Assembly (NCBI RefSeq): GCF_003073045.1 | Contig: NC_037594.1 | Span: 30,678,737-30,742,736 of the forward strand | From: Pomacea canaliculata | Lineage: Eukaryota > Mollusca > Gastropoda > Architaenioglossa > Ampullariidae | Length of the DNA stretch: 64,000 bases | Direction of reading: 5' to 3' | Shown here: in pieces, positions 25,147 to 37,542 of the stretch | Position numbering within the stretch: the first letter of the stretch is position 1 | Layout: every line of letters begins with the position of its first letter | Position numbers and translations under genes: made by a program | Notes under the pieces: generated by a model | Seen by the model: only the letters and a program-made list of their open reading frames with translations | What the model was told of the DNA's origin: nothing | Databases searched by the model: none

Positions 25147-27220
25147 CTGAGAACTCACCCCGGCATAGACTTTCGCCTTGTTCTTCCCCCTTGTTTAGGG
25201 GGTGCTAAGTTGGAAAAACTCATGCTGTAAGCCCTTCAAAATATGCTTTCAATACGAAAAATGTAGTGGAGGATGAGGCTGGTGCAGTCTGGTAAGCTTG
25301 ACTGAATTCGATCCAATAGAATTGTCAATTACGATACACGAGGTTTGGCAAGTCCAGCAGACACCCAGTACAATAGATGTTGTAGACCACAAAGCAAAGT
25401 TCTGATAATTCAGACACCGCTAACGCCGGCTACTGTCACGTGAGTGCAGATTGTAACAAAATGAAGAAACCGTATCTCTCAAGGTATCTTCATACCTCAG
25501 TTACCAAGGTTTAGAATACTGGCAGGTATGTAGGTAAATAGGTTCAGGCTTTTGCTTAGCATCGTGTATCAACGCCCTGTGAACAGCACGACAGACTGTC
25601 AGATAAAAGAGATAAACATGTTCATTCCAAAAGCTGTTGAGGAACTGAACACTAAGTTTGGCGATGTTTAGTCTAGTGAAATGTGAACACCACAGGTTTC
25701 ACTCATTGAATTGCCTCCGAAAGAGCGATTGAGACTTGACTCGCATTTTATTTCTCCTCCACTTCTAAAAGGCAAGAAACCGTGGGACTATTTCACGAAT
25801 GTCGGCGGTGGTCGTAGAAATAATCATGTGTTTATGGTCTGCATGGAGAGAAACCTTGCCTAAAGTGTTCAGGATTCATGTTCTCGGTGCATATAAAATT
25901 GGAAACTCGATAAATTAGTTTAAAGCAGGTTAGCCCTGAAATAAATTTGCTGCTGGCTTCTTTCAGTCGGAAAATTGAGTTGACTCTGCAACAGCGGGTG
26001 TGCTGTTCCGACGCCTGGCGATCGTGTTTACCCTGCTGGGTAATAAATTGTTCAACCGTGTCTGGTGCGAAGGATCCAATGAAGGGCAACAATCTCTGTC
26101 AAGGGATGGGCAGGGCGTTCCAAGACTGCACAAGCTTGTAGTCAGCCAATGTCTCAGCCTGACAGTTGGGTTGGCACTGAGACAAAACCCGCCTTGTCTC
26201 GCCTCCTCAACCACTCGCAGCTTTCCCCAGGGTCAGCACCGACGGTAGGCGAGAATTCTTTCGACTATAAATACTTGTCGACAGTTTGGACTTTGGTTTT
26301 TATGAAAACAACCCAAGGCGACTAGTCGTGATGGTTATTCATATAACTGATTTACAAGTATTTTTTTTAAAAGCTATAAGCACAGCCACACCAGCAAGTC
26401 TTATTAAGGGTAGATGTCCTGGTCACACAGAAGTAGCACCACCCATCAGAGTTAGGGAGATAAGGAAGAATTTTCGTGTGACCTGTGGTCCATTTCTGAC
26501 AATGAAGGTTCCGCTAGCAAATCGCAGTAACTTTTCTAAGCACGACAGATAACGAATGAATGAAAACTTAGACTAGCTTTCTCGAGGCTCCAACAGTTCC
26601 CCTTCGTGTCGAAGCAATAAACCCAACGAAGCGATTACCAAAAATAAATGGCTGCGGGTGGTAGTCGTGCACTTGCTGACGTGTAGTGCTCGGTCTCCCG
26701 AAAACAATGTTGTATCCTGATATCAGCAAGGCACAGCCCAACAAAACATTAACGGTGAACGGGTACATCGGGTGGGCACACGGCACTCAATAATAGATCA
26801 CTCTCTACATTTGACAGGTACGTAGGCAGGAATATCCACCAGAAAGACCTACATACAGTTGCCAGATGATTATTCCATTAGCATTAAACTGATACTTTCA
26901 CAGAGCAAGTGGAAAGGAAATTAGTAATGTGTTGGGCACATCATCCTAGTTACTCCATGTTCACAAACGGCTCTACCCCTGGGGCAATCGGAATTAACCT
27001 TTCGTCTGTGCTGCGTGGCATGTGTCTGTACAACCTTTGAAGACTGTTTCTGTTTCCAAACCTTTTTATAGTAAGATTAAAGCAGAGGTTATGGCGATGA
27101 TTGTCATGGAAACATCATGGCAGTGAGCACTGTGTTAATCCAGGTAAGGCAGTACACGGTTAGGATGAAGAAGAACACCTTGGCTCCAGCTTGGACGAAG
27201 AATGGCGAAAAAAACAGAGC

Positions 27221-27281
27221 GTGCCAGGAATATACTTCACACAGCAGACTTGACAACTGTGCCAGGAATATACTTCACACA
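27221..27281. repeat. 23-bp direct repeat pair, 38-bp period
   Basis: The segment starting GTGCCAGGAATATACTTCAC occurs at 27,221 and again at 27,259, separated by 15 unrelated bases. Small local duplication. Confidence 0.9.
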
Positions 27282-27747
27282 CTTGGCAACAGAAGCAAAG
27301 AGGACAACCGTTCATTGATCAAGCTTGGGCTCGCGTGCAGCAAGGTGCTGGGAAACACGCAGCACGGAGCGCACCTTGCCTCTCACATCCACCGTCTGCC
27401 ACCTGCAAATTATTCCAGCACAAAGGACTGTTAAAGTGTTTCAACAGCCAAGTATATACACTGCCCTTGTGCTGGCAGGCGCTGTGACCTGTCGAAAGAG
27501 GTAAATGCGTGGCAAAAAGAGGACAGGTGGGCGCACGGTGTCCTTCAGTAAACACAGGTTTGCAGCCGACGAATAGCGAGGGACTAAACAATTGCCCGCG
27601 TTGTTCTGATATACCGTCTACGTCACACGCGCACTAAGTCGTAGTGACTGCTCAATCTCATCCTACCTACGTCCTTCCTTCCTTCCCTGAACCTCTTTGT
27701 TTCACAGCCTTCCCTGAAAGGCCGCGGCAAGCGGGTACAAAAGCCAG

Positions 27748-27797
27748 TAATACCTTCTAATATCTTGTAATACATTGTAATACTTTGTAATACCTTG
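27748..27797. repeat. 10-bp tandem repeat, 5 copies
   Basis: Five units of consensus TAATACCTTG run without gaps (27,748, 27,758, 27,768, 27,778, 27,788), each differing at one or two positions. Confidence 0.9.
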
Positions 27798-29699
27798 CTG
27801 TCTAATCCTTAAATCACTTGTGTAAGGTAGGAACAATAGTAAAGATGTGTTTTCAAACCTCAAAGGTTTTGGTTTCAACATTGCCATAGATTTGGAATGA
27901 GTAGTGTAACGGGTAGAGGTACTAGATATCGGGTGTCACGACTGTCAGCAAGGGGAGATGTCAGTGATACATTTGAAGGAGGACGACACCCGTATAATCG
28001 CTGGTGGAGTCAGTGTCAGCGCCCGCTGTGCCGTCAGACGTCCACAGTTCGCTTCCAAGTGCGGGTGGAAGTCTTTCTCGGGCTGCGTGCTTGTCAGACA
28101 ACTGTCGGGTGAAGATCAGTGACAGAAAATGTGGTGTGCAGGTGATAACACTGGAGACACCACTCACTATCCACTGGCAGGTGTTGTTTACTAATAGCTT
28201 CAGATTCCCCTCCCACACACACACTGTAGCCTAATGGAACAATCCCAAAGGCCAATAGCTTTCAATTATTAATTATTGTGCCTTTCTCCATGAACGAGGA
28301 TTTTTTTTATTTCAACACGTTAATGTAATTGTGGAGCTTGGAACATGGAAAATATAGAGATGAATCAAGCTCAATAGTCGGTAATTCTATCAGAAAGTAA
28401 AAGTTAGTATTACTAAACTTTCCCATTAAAATAAGAGAATAAGTCACAACAATGATGTGTCCTGACATTTTGTGTGATGAGTATTTGTAATATAACATCA
28501 TGGAAACTACTATAAAATAATTTAATAATACACATCAGATACACTTTGCCCTAAAACATTTACACATCTAGGCATACACAATTAGCTCGAATTTGGTTGA
28601 GATGGGGTTTGGGAGGAGGAAGAAGAGATTTAAAGAAACGAAGATGTAAGAACACAACAACAACAAAATAAAAGACGAGGAAATGCTTGCGTTGTTATCG
28701 TCTCAATCACCACAGGCTGGCTGTTATCTCTACTTTTTGAATGAGATAATTGTGTGACTCTACTGACTTTAGAGCCTGTAGAACCATAAAACAAACAACC
28801 CAGCACTTTCCAATAACACCTAAGAACATCTGGAAGACTCCCAAAATAAGCGAGTGTGTCTACATGCAGGAATGTATGTCTTCTGTCTCAGTGCACTCGG
28901 TTTGAGCTAATTGCATTTACTTTTTCAAATCGTATTTTATAAAAACACGTAGAAGATGTCAGCTAGAGAGCACGAGAGTGTAAAAATAGTTTTTGAGGCC
29001 GTTTAAGCCAGACTTGATTACAGGCAGCCACAGCTCCAGTAAGCCCCATGTCCTTGTCTTGACCCTCAATTAACCTCAATATGTTCTAGTTCACCTAGCA
29101 TCGCAGATTCAGGCTGAGGGTAATCAACCAACTTCAAATAATTAAACGAACATAAAGGTACAACTGCAATCGGTTCGTCTGCTGATTTATCAGCTTTGTG
29201 TTAAGTGCATTTCACTGCGAACAGAGAAACTAAAAATCTCTTCTTTATCGAAGTATTACCAGAGGCAGCTGTTTTCAGAAGTGAGGCCAACCACTCATTT
29301 TCAAAATGACTAACAATATATTGTAGTCTTTAATAACCAGACCTGGGTTGATAGTCGTTATGGTAGCACTGTTCTAGTGTACCTGTGTTGAGACAGGGTA
29401 GCACCCAGCTATCTCCACCCACAAGCTGTGCAACTCGATGTTCCAGAGTTTGTGCGTGATATAACATATTTGTGATGATAAAACGACTAATGTATTTATG
29501 TTTTTTTTTTTTGCTATTTTGATTGTATTGAAATATTCTGATAGATTTTTATTTAAAACCCACTTTTTCACGGAAAACAACCAACAGTCCACTGATTAGG
29601 TTTCCACCGCTCGGTTAATGACCGACGAGGACGATAGGCCGGTGTAGTTGTGCGATCCATTACATACATGGTGCGTAATGCGTGGTTGCCACCTGCTGA

Positions 29700-29830
29700 C
29701 CTCGGCAGTAGCTTCACTCCATACAGATTGCAGACCATCAATGTTCTCTGACAAATAGTGCTTTAAATCATTTACAAACAAATCAGAAGGCAATAGATTT
29801 CTCCTTACTATTCTTTGACGATGCTCTATT
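29700..29830 (-). mobile_element. Reverse-transcriptase fragment (non-LTR relic), copy A
   Basis: On the minus strand the frame reads NLLPSDLFVNDLKHYL and then ENIDGLQSVWSEAT. This corresponds to the RT palm segment 'LSPLLFSLFVNDL' before the catalytic box. It is related at the nucleotide level to copy B at 32,690-32,880: both share ATACAGATTGCAGACCATC on the plus strand. The fragment is truncated on both sides and has no catalytic YxDD box. Confidence 0.65.
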
Positions 29831-31182
29831 ATGAATTCTAAATTTATAACATGAATTGTATAGCTACGTATTTTATGATTATAAAATGATAAAAAGATAC
29901 AAAAATATATAAAAATTCCCTCGGCGCCACATGAGTCGGTCTGTGCCACCCACCAGACGGGAGAAATTCGGCAGGCGATCATTTTCCTTCTTTAAGATAA
30001 CACTTTATTTATCCCGAAGGGCAAATTCAGGTCGCTCAAAATGTAAAATTCTCCGCCTCTTTCTTTTCAAATTGTGTCTACGTTTGAACCTTTCAAGTCC
30101 GGCCTCTAAAACCCTCATCTTTTAGAAAACATTTATCATAATCAAGCGAACTCTTCTGCTTATTTCGCAGTTCTTCATATTTGTTCATACACTTCGCTGT
30201 TTGTCACATGTCATCCACTTGATGCCGCTTGTTTCTTTGTTGTATTGTTGACTGTCGGTTCGTTTGTAGTGCACAGCGCATTGAGCTCACTTTCACCAGG
30301 GCTTATATCCATGGACTTCGGTAAAGTTAACGACCGTGGTAGCAATGCAGGTAGAGCACCAATGCGGTTCCAATGTACAAGTCGGTTATCATTAGCATCT
30401 GTGAGACAAAATGTGATGTCGTATAAATATAAATGTTCACAACAGTTCAGCATCGTTGTATTTATAAACTGGATTAATCCCATCGCGAAAAGCTCTCTCT
30501 GCTCAAAACACGCCTTTGTCTAGCTCTGGGCAAAACAACCGCCGTCATCTTTATCCACGGGTTTGACGACTTCACGGAAGGGGACACCACCCTGAAGTTA
30601 ACGAGGTGAGGGGTCATGAGTTACGGGCCTTGGGGTCATGGGGATAAGTTCGTGATGGGGTAGCGAGCGCAGTGAGTCCACGAGTACGCCGTCTTCGCGC
30701 TAATATGCCACCTAATAGTTGTAGGACGTTTGGCTGGAGATTAAAAGATCTCAGTTTTTCAAACAGTAAATACTACAACACTATCAACATGAGTGGTAAC
30801 TGTGCGTCGCCAGCGCTCAGAATGCCGATGACATATGCACGAGAAACTGTGAGTTCTTCTCACCATCGCTTCTTGAGGCTTAGTCCTGTATGAGGAGAGG
30901 AATGAAGGGCTAGGAAGGGTGATTGAGCGTTGTCTCCTACATTAATGTGGTAGCGCTGATCAGTCAATAAGAGAATATCACACCAGATATGCTTTTTTCT
31001 CCAAACCCAATCGTTGTATGAGATATAGTGATACAAATAACACATTGAGGATTGTTAGTTTTTATGGAACTTTTTTTTGTAACATTTCCCCACTCAAATA
31101 TTTTCATATATTTTCTGAAATTGGGAAGAAGTATTAATTTTATTAATTATTTTATTAATTTTTAATCTTTAACTGCCGTGTT

Positions 31183-32337
31183 ATGATAGAAAAACACCTG
31201 GAGCATCAACGTGAACTATACCATAACTTCATCGATTTCAAAAAAGCTTTTGATCGTGTCTGGCACGATGGACTCTGGCAGGTCATGAGATCATTCAACA
31301 TAGAGGAGGGACTGATCCAGATGGTAGCAGCACTCTACAAGAACGCCTCCAGCGCGGTACTACTCAACAACCAACTAGGCGAGTTCTTCGCAATGACGAT
31401 CGGGGTCCGTCAAGGGTGACTACTCTCTCCCATCCTTTTTAACATCTTCCTTGAAAAAATCATGCAAGAAACCCTCCAACCACCTTACTCAATCTCCATT
31501 GGTGGCAGACCCTGTGCAACCTCGCTTTGCAGATGACATTGACCTCATGGCAGGCAGTAACAACGAACTTCAGGATTTGACGGACAGACTCTCCAGGCGA
31601 GCAGGGGCTATGGCATGGAAATAAGCTCAGAAAAAAGCAAGTAATGATTATTTCCACCACCGACAGCAGCAGCAACATCGTCATGAACGGCCAGAAACTG
31701 GAGGAGGTCAACAGCTTCAAGTACTTGGGTGCCACCCTGTCTAGAGATGGTTGCTGTACAGCAGAGATCCGTATCAGGATTGTATGGCAACATCCGCAAT
31801 GTCCAGGCTGGACAGGATCTGGCGAAGCACTCAATCAGCTTCAGTACCAAGCACAGGCTGTACAAGTCCCTCGTAGTGTCAATCCTTCTCTACGGTGCGA
31901 AAACTTGGACGCTGCTTGCGCAACGAAAAGAAGCTCCAGGCCTTTGAGAACAAGTGCTTGAGAAAGCTGCTCCGCATCTCGTACCGCGAACACAAGACCA
32001 ACGCATACGTACGGAGCACCGTAACCTCTCTCGTGGCCCACATGAGCCCTTCTGGCAACAGTGTAGCGGCGCAAGCTCGCTGGTTCGGTCACGTCACCGC
32101 CCACAACACCCTTTCCAAGACGATCCTACAAGGAACCTCGAAGGGAGCCGTCGTCGTGGTCGTCCGAGGAAAAGCTGGGTCACCAACATCAAAGAATGGA
32201 CCGAACGCGAGATGCCAGACCTGCTCTCATCTGCTCAAGACAGGACCGGGTGGAAAATTCTGTCTGTTGCTGCTGCCGGACGGTCCCCCCTACGCCCAGA
32301 CCGGGCATGGGACTGACCTGACCTGACCTGATTAATT
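31183..32337 (+). mobile_element. 5'-truncated endonuclease-RT type non-LTR retrotransposon, broken
   Basis: RT palm begins FIDFKKAFDRVWHDGLW and continues to TIGVRQG, where a TGA replaces the usual cysteine before LLSPILFNIFLEKIM. A one-base loss then shifts the frame to FADDIDLMAGSNNEL, the catalytic box at 31,526-31,537. More frameshifts separate VMNGQKLEEVNSFKYLGATL, KSLVVSILLYGAKTWTLL, ENKCLRKLLRISYREHKTN, WFGHVT, and the terminal RGRPRKSW and SPLRPDRAWD. The copy ends with CTGACCTGACCTGACCTGA, a short tandem tail. This C-terminal organisation is common in molluscan RTE-like endonuclease-RT elements. It is dead (one nonsense codon plus several frameshifts) but relatively young, since most blocks are still easy to read. 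Confidence 0.9.
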
Positions 32338-32689
32338 TTATACATTTGTGGCATGTTGACGCCAGCGAAAAAACGTGGGAATGTGAACCGTGTAGTAAGT
32401 GCAGTCAAGCGTGCGCTGGTAGAGAAACGCAGTCAAGAAAGCGACCACAACTGAAAGATCTGGCTAGCGAGTTGATCGTCACAGTACATTTAACCATCTA
32501 TCATTGTTTTATTCTGCCATCACTTAAATAAAAAAAAGGTTATCATTAACTCCACATTTACAATATAGAAGAATGTTATTGTTAAAGGATGCATGGTGCA
32601 GTTCGGCGAAAGAACAGTAACTCAAGTGGTTATTACGTTTTCTTTACATTAACAAACAAATACCACCTGGACAGTATGATTCCTGTATT

Positions 32690-32880
32690 TCATTTTCAGA
32701 TTCAGAACATATTACAGTGTCATCAACATACGAAAGTAGAAACATTTGATATAGACTTTCTGTCTCATCATTAGCCATTTTGATGAAAGTAGCTTCACTC
32801 GTTATACAGTATACAGATTGCAGACCATCGCTGTTCTCTAGCAAACAGGACTTAAAAATCATTCAAAAAAAAAAAAAAAA
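32690..32880 (-). mobile_element. Reverse-transcriptase fragment (non-LTR relic), copy B with YVDD box
   Basis: The minus-strand frame reads LLENSDGLQSV, then EATFIKMANDETESLYQ, then the catalytic region LLSYVDDTVICSESENEIQ. The YVDD box is at 32,719-32,730. It is flanked on its upstream side by an A-run on the plus strand (32,865-32,883). It belongs to the same family as copy A at 29,700-29,830 and has the same orientation. It is truncated, with no other RT motifs retained nearby. Confidence 0.8.
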
Positions 32881-32883
32881 AAA

Positions 32884-34439
32884 GCGAAGGCAATAGATTT
32901 GTACTTGCTGTACTCCACATGAATTTATAAAGTCTCCTGAGCAGCATCTACATACCCCAATGCAAGATGTTGCCTTGACATACATATTTTTAACTGTTTG
33001 AAGAATTATCTTTAAATATCTACTTTATGCAAATTTTCCATATACTGTGAATGAGGCAAAGAGAAAAAGAGTTGGATAGACGAAAAAGGGAGAGAAAACA
33101 AAGTCACAAAACAAGATACCGACAAATAAAAGAAGACATTAAGTAATTTTCTGTTAGAGCGTTTTCTCTGATTAACGGGAGACAACTGAGAACAGATGAA
33201 GAACAGAAGCCGCTGAGATTACCTCCCGTGTAGAAAACGGTAAAGGGTAATCACCATTAGTTCTTGGAAGCGTGACGAAGCTGCGAGAAGCCGTGGTGTA
33301 TTATTGTGATCAAATTAAGTGTTCTTTTATGTTCTGTAGTTATGGGCAGACATTTTGCTTTTTGTTGAGCATTACTCTCACTATTATAGTTTATGCCTGT
33401 CATCTGCAGTGATTTCAGCAGTTTATTGCTCGGGTATTACCGCTAAATTCATTACTTTGCCCACGTCTACCCCAGTAACTGACAGCCACCACCAGGCAGT
33501 CCAAGTTTAATTTAAAGGGATTCTCATGGCAAAATAAAATTGTTTAGAACCTAATAAAGAGTATAATCATTTGAAACCTAATCTATTTTCGTGTCTGTTC
33601 ATACGCAAAAAGTTGAAGTTTGGGTATGGTATTGTGTTTAATTAGAGAAATTACACGGGACCACACTAAACTACAAATAAAGTTTGGGAATCTTGTGAAC
33701 TCGGACACCTTGTGCTCAGATTAAGTACATGTACTTCATAACTCCGCGTGTCAGACTAACTTTGGTCGTCGCTTAATGTTCTTGTTCCTTATCCCTTTCG
33801 TACTTTGTCAAACATTATAGGCATTCAGACTATGTCTAAAACATGTTTATTCCGATTTTATGATATCTCCTGTGTTCAAAATGCTGCCAGACTGATTTGC
33901 AATGGGCTAAACGACGACAGCCAGTGGGCTGATAACTGTGCGTACATTCGTGCTTGGAGGAGTCTCCGTTTTGTTTTTGTGAAATGTACTTATTTCCGAG
34001 GAATAATAATAATAGGATTTATGTAACACATTTCCCCACAGAGAGGAGAGCTTGAGCTTGATGCATTTCATAAGAGACCAGGGGCAGTGGAGAAAGAGGC
34101 TAAGAGAGATAGACTTCACATCTCAACTAGCTCACTCTAGATAATTGTGCATTTTTTCAACGAAGAACACAACGATTGCCTTTGGCTGCCAATAAATAAC
34201 ATAAGGACAACAAATAGCAAACCTCACTATCTATGTGCAAAACCCTCTAAGGAAAAGCTACACTTGGCACCTACACCTAACTGTATTTTGGGGTCTGTAA
34301 CGGCTTCTGGCTATCAAGAGTTCAAGATGTAGAACACAGCACACTGACGCGCGTGCGGTATTAGATACAATACTTCTGTGTTCCAGAGTGCCAGCAGGCA
34401 AAAGATGTCAACACAGAGCAGGAAAACGAGGTCTCACGC
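32884..34439. other. Non-coding stretch, no gene seen
   Basis: AT-rich with short open frames. A piece at about 33,870-33,905 reads VQNAARLICN, which resembles a CR1-type RT block but is too short to call. Confidence 0.5.
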
Positions 34440-34720
34440 AACTAAGTAGTCACCGAAGGTGAGCAATTCCCTTGGTAACTACACCCCGTGGGCAACATGG
34501 GAAAACCAGGTTCCCCTGAAGGTGTAGTTGGCCGCCGAGCAAGGTCGCCACAAGTGAAGTACTCCAACCAAAGAAGATCCTCTTCTCTCCATCAATTGTA
34601 ACGGAGAGACTGCCGATGGCGAAAGCTGCAACAAGCATAGTGGCTGGAGCAGACTTCGTGGTTTCGAACCCTGACACCCAGGACGCACGAACCCAGTGTC
34701 AACTGACACAACCTCGAGGG
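34440..34720 (-). mobile_element. Possible tRNA-derived SINE
   Basis: On the minus strand a perfect internal RNA polymerase III B box, GGTTCGAAACC, lies at 34,660-34,670. About 30 bases upstream of it, TGTGTCAGTTGAC is an acceptable degenerate A box. The downstream body up to about 34,440 is GC-richer than its surroundings and keeps a 75-codon open frame without a domain. The tRNA-like head plus unrelated body fits a SINE. Edges are approximate. Confidence 0.4.
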
Positions 34721-35074
34721 GTCGTATGAAAACTGTTCACTTTCTACTGTGGTTGAATCTGTGCGTTACTTTTAAAAACGTATTTTTAACTCATTCACTC
34801 TGTGTTCGCTCCCTTATATATAAAAAAAAACAGGATACGACAGATTAAATTAGACTTGGCCATGGGTCCGTGACATAGGCTTTTCACAATGGAGTGACCT
34901 GAGTGCCATACATTGCGAAGCTCACTAATCCGATTGCAAAGGATAATGGTTCAGCAATAAAGAATTTGAGTCTTGGAGTCTTGAGTTTCTCTCTTTATTT
35001 ATATATACACAGTCTATCCCTGTCTCGTACATAGGTTTGCTTAGTGTGTACTCGCATTGCATTCAGTGGCCAAC

Positions 35075-35420
35075 AATTTCTGTTCTGTATGAGGTGAACA
35101 AGAAAATATGCAGCATATGTTTTGGAATTGTAAATATGTTAAGGATTTTTGGAGAAGCAAAATTGTATACTAAACAGATGTAAAAATGCTTCAAGCGTAA
35201 CTATTACTTAACATCTTCCCCTATTTGGACGCTGTAACAACTTTTAGACAGTTTGTATTCGACCTAATCTTACTACTTGCAAAAACAATATACTCGTGCA
35301 GATTAAAAAAAAATCCCGGCTAGAACCTTTCACCCGAATTTTGCAATACAGATAAAACATTGAAAAATGTAATGCCTGTATGGAAATAAAGGAAGAAAAA
35401 TAGCAAAAAAAATTGCTACT
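35075..35420 (+). mobile_element. L1/Tx1-like retrotransposon relic, C-terminal RT zinc-binding region
   Basis: One frame, interrupted only by stop codons, reads NFCSV, stop, GEQENMQHMFWNCKYVKDFW. This is the counterpart of the 'CSFC..E.E.LEHLFWxCxxVxxFW' block found after RT in L1/Tx1-like proteins. Further on comes FRQFVFDLILLLAKTIYSCR, matching the family's 'IxxFDxIILxAKYYIYxCR' ending. About five in-frame stops are present but there is no evident frameshift. The fragment is 5'-truncated and inactive. Confidence 0.75.
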
Positions 35421-36249
35421 CTATAAATAACGTGTTACCTAGACATAAATACTGAATTATATATAAATAAAAGTGACTATGATTACTGAAAATTATGTAT
35501 TACTTAACATTATGTATTTCTTGATATTAAGTAGGTTATTATTGTTGTGCAGATAGCAGATAGCACAAGGGATCCAAGGGGCTTATGATTTCTGTACTTG
35601 ATTTGTGCGAGATGTGAAAAGAATATATCTTTAAGGGTATTTTGTTGTGTAATATTTGTTATTTTTAAACATAATTGTTGACTGCAGTGACTGTTTCTGT
35701 CTTGCACCATGTTTCACTCTTATGTTATTTAAAAAAATGACAGGTTACAGGACCATGGGCTGTAGGGTATTAGGAGCATTTTTAGATTAAAAAAATGAGA
35801 TAAGAGCACAAGCGTGGATGAAATATTTCAGATAACTCTGTGACAGGAACAAGAACTGATCAGAGAATTGTATACATTGTTTTTGGACGGCGTGCTTGGA
35901 TAACAGATGTACTCTTAAATGACCGTTCCCTTGTGTGGATATGTTGTTTGTTTTACATTTTAAATATTGTATTTTATTTTATTTGTTTATGTATTTGTGC
36001 AACAGAATAAAAAACTCAAAAAAATTTTGTTCTGCGTCTGTCAGAGACGTTTTGCTCACTCCTATGAGAGTAACCAGCATGCTATTAGCCCGACATCAGA
36101 ATCAGGGCACAAGGAATAGTTTACAGATGAACCAAAGCTGTTATTAAATCATCCGACAACCGCCTTGAGGCTTTAGAGGAAATTGTAAAGTGAAGTATCA
36201 ACTTGGACTTCAATTTTTAAAAATTCTGATGCTTCCGTTTACAATTTAG

Positions 36250-36421
36250 GGCTACAAATATCGTATACTTAAACCATTTCCAAAACATCTTTGGAAGGTT
36301 CATGAAGGTCGTCATCTCTGCTGACCATGTCGTGATGAACTCGGACCCATTTGATAAGAAAAATGTCGGCGATGCCAGGAAACTGTCAGGCAGTTTCACT
36401 GACTGGCTGTTCAAAATTTAA
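36250..36421 (+). CDS. Putative terminal coding exon, family unknown
   Basis: After an acceptor (CGTTTACAATTTAG), an open frame runs to a TAA at 36,419. It reads NIVYLNHFQNIFGRFMKVVI, then SADHVVMNSDPFDKKNVGDA and SFTDWLFKI. The mix of hydrophobic and charged residues with few rare residues looks like a folded protein end. I do not recognise the family. Upstream exons were not found; the L1-like relic lies just before it. The opposite strand is open as well (36,217-36,414) but less protein-like. Confidence 0.45.
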
Positions 36422-37040
36422 ATCATAATCTATTCAGGGCGTAGTTTGTATTATTTGAGGCCACTTTGCTAGTTGACTAGGTCGTCCCTTAATTAGGGTC
36501 ATGACAGGAGTCGTTAGAATGTGATATGCTGCAGAAAGGAGCAGTGAAAACTTTTCACTTTGTTTGGTGAGTTTTTCTTGAACACACCTACACACACCTA
36601 CAGCACTACACTACACTACACATATTTTATTTGTCTGCTCCTAAACCTTGAAACTAAAGCTAGGGAATGTAATAGTTGTATTTGGATTTGGAAGAGAAGA
36701 AATTTACGATGAAAGTGGAAACAGTGGTAAACAATACCAGCGATTGTCATGTTATACCATAACTGTAGCAACATTAATATCAGATATGGAAGACGCACGA
36801 ATAGCTGACAGATCACGTGACACTTGACAGTTTAATATCCACGAAACACCTGGCCGTTGAATGCTTAATAGCCTCGTCTCGGTTACATGCGGGTAGACCA
36901 GGTGTTGAACGCCTCTTCACACGAAGAAAGACTTGCGAGGTTTGAGAGAGAGATACACTATTCACAAAAAGTCAAGCACAAGACTCACAGAAGCTGCAAC
37001 AAATATAACTACCTGTTATGTTATAAATTTCCTCATTTCA

Positions 37041-37211
37041 CAGAAAGACATCTTTTGCAAACCAATTCCTTTCCAAGAGATGGACAGTCCAACCACCCCA
37101 TTGCCCACTCCAAGAGTGCCTCATGACGAGTTCTACACCCCTGCACACATGCAGAGTACAAAGATGCAGGCGGTTGCAGATGGTTTGATGGATGATGCAG
37201 ACATGTTCTGA
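37041..37211 (+). CDS. Putative terminal coding exon, acidic C-terminus, family unknown
   Basis: A strong acceptor (TTTCCTCATTTCACAG) is followed by 56 codons and TGA. The peptide starts KDIFCKPIPFQEMDSPTTPL, continues PTPRVPHDEFYTPAHMQS and ends GLMDDADMF. The proline/threonine-rich linker and acidic tail suggest a cytoplasmic C-terminus. Family not recognised. It lies 620 bases after the other stop-bearing exon at 36,250. They may be alternative last exons of one gene or belong to different genes. Confidence 0.45.
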   Translation, partial: QKDIFCKPIPFQEMDSPTTPLPTPRVPHDEFYTPAHMQSTKMQAVADGLMDDADMF

Positions 37212-37542
37212 GGTCTGTTCTCAGACGTGTTACAGTGATGTTATACAAAACTGTCAGCTTTATAAACAGTCTTGTGTCCCACCGTTCGGGGCTGTTCAGA
37301 GAGCAATGTTTAGTTCTGTCAGTTGTCTTAAAGCGTTCCTAAGTCGGTGAATGGCAGAAAGGCTTACAAATACAACCCAAATACAAAACATCTTTATTAA
37401 TCCTTCTCAGTTAAGTGTCTGCCAATTGTTACTATTACACAACATAGACACAGACCATGTTGTCACTGAGCGCAGCGCCGAAAGTAGTTATAAGGATGAT
37501 TTATAGAGGGTCATTCCTAATGACTGTGTGCTTTACTACAGC

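Larger units (their letters stand above)
25147..29699. other. Non-coding stretch, no gene seen
   Basis: Short open frames only, on both strands, without domains or paired splice sites. Two small tandem duplications inside are listed separately. Confidence 0.55.

Noticed and set aside
33805-34026. Frame containing VQNAARLICN, similar to a CR1-type RT block
   Set aside because: Only about ten residues match and the continuation does not follow the family.
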